A stretch of DNA of 23,333 nucleotides from JAJKIV01 sp036509075. GTDB taxonomy: Bacteria; Gemmatimonadota; Gemmatimonadetes; Gemmatimonadales; Gemmatimonadaceae. The DNA lies in contig DATCGG010000455.1 of the NCBI GenBank assembly GCA_036509075.1, positions 1-23,333 of the forward strand. The letters run 5' to 3'. The position numbers and the translations under genes are program-made. Under the pieces are notes generated by a model. That model was not told the origin of the DNA, ran no database searches, and saw only the letters and a program-made list of their open reading frames with translations. The stretch's first letter is position 1; each line of letters begins with the position of its first letter. Shown piece by piece: positions 22,957 to 23,333 of the stretch.

Positions 22957-23333
22957 TCACATCGCCCATCTCCGCGGTTCGCTGCCTTCTGCCAGTACTG
23001 TGTCGTAAGCCCCCTGTGTGCCGAGAACCATCCGCTCGACGCTGAACTTCGCCGCGCGCTCAGGGCCTGCCGCCCCGAGTAGCCGTCGCAGATCCTCGTC
23101 GCGAACGAGCCGATCGATCGCGGCGGCGAACCCGGCAACGTCCCCCGCTGGGACGAGTAGCCCGCACCGTTGGTCCTCGATCACCTCGGGCAGCCCTCCG
23201 ACGCGAAAGGCCACCGGCGGAACGCCGAGCGCGACGGCATCGATTACCGCAGTGCCGAGCCCCTCCGCGCTCGATGGGTGCAAGAGAATGTCGAGCCCCG
23301 CCATGGCATCGTGTATTTCGTCAACGAATCCCG
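22957..23333 (-). CDS. Family 4 glycosyltransferase, C-terminal part (start outside window)
   Basis: The last 124 residues of a GT-B fold glycosyltransferase are visible. The frame is open to the window edge, so the N-terminal domain lies outside. The donor-binding end contains LDILLHPSSAEGLGTAVIDAV, then PVAFRVGGLPEVIED and the GLLVPAGDVAGFAAAIDRL segment, all typical of GT4. The usual EX7E pair reads E-X7-D here (E in AEGLG, D in VIDA), a variant also found in some family members. It precedes the GT2 gene on the same strand and is probably part of the same envelope-glycan operon. Confidence 0.9.
   Translation of the reverse strand, partial: GFVDEIHDAMAGLDILLHPSSAEGLGTAVIDAVALGVPPVAFRVGGLPEVIEDQRCGLLVPAGDVAGFAAAIDRLVRDEDLRRLLGAAGPERAAKFSVERMVLGTQGAYDTVLAEGSEPRRWAM

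Overview
The window is 23.3 kb of high-GC, gene-dense bacterial chromosome. The gene content is a PolC-independent DnaE, pyruvate dehydrogenase with separate E1 alpha and beta subunits, LipA/LipB, and large secreted lipoproteins with Ig-like domains and zinc-protease motifs. Together with leader-poor promoters and a very frequent CGTTAGGC octamer, this suggests a Gemmatimonadota-like organism. That assignment is an inference from gene style, not from a marker-gene comparison.

Layout. Positions 1-3194 (minus) hold most of dnaE, whose C-terminus lies outside the window. Positions 3263-6738 (plus) hold two lipoprotein-type zinc metallopeptidases that overlap by ATGA: an M30/hyicolysin-like protein and a COG4324-type putative aminopeptidase. 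A UvrD/PcrA-like helicase follows at 6881-8968 (minus), then a 400-bp stretch without a gene. From 18654 down to 9369, all on the minus strand, runs the central-metabolism block lipA, pdhA, pdhB, pdhC, a large metzincin lipoprotein, lpdA and lipB. It contains every subunit of the pyruvate dehydrogenase complex plus the two enzymes that make its lipoyl cofactor. thiO (18802-19899, minus) is divergent from a tiny two-helix membrane protein (20043-20267, plus) that has its own promoter and a strong terminator. The right end (minus) is a tightly overlapping operon: a GT4 glycosyltransferase (partial), a GT2 glycosyltransferase, a DUF3108 protein and a distant deoxyhypusine-synthase-like protein.

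The most unusual signals are not genes. The octamer CGTTAGGC (core GTTAGGC/GCCTAAC) occurs at 18 dispersed sites on both strands. It supplies the TAA stop of three genes and most of the TTA leucine codons I noticed. The second signal is a family of 7-bp tandem repeats (GGGAACN or GGGAATC) at five loci. Because 7 is not a multiple of 3 and none of its triplets is a stop, the repeat is open in all six frames. It is translated inside DnaE (twice) and as the LipA C-terminal tail, and it forms a large inverted repeat between lipA and pdhA.

Several genes that begin transcription units (dnaE, the helicase, perhaps thiO and the M30-like gene) have a TAxxTT box only about 4-10 nt before the start codon. 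This suggests leaderless mRNAs, while operon-internal genes such as pdhC and the GT2 gene have Shine-Dalgarno sequences.
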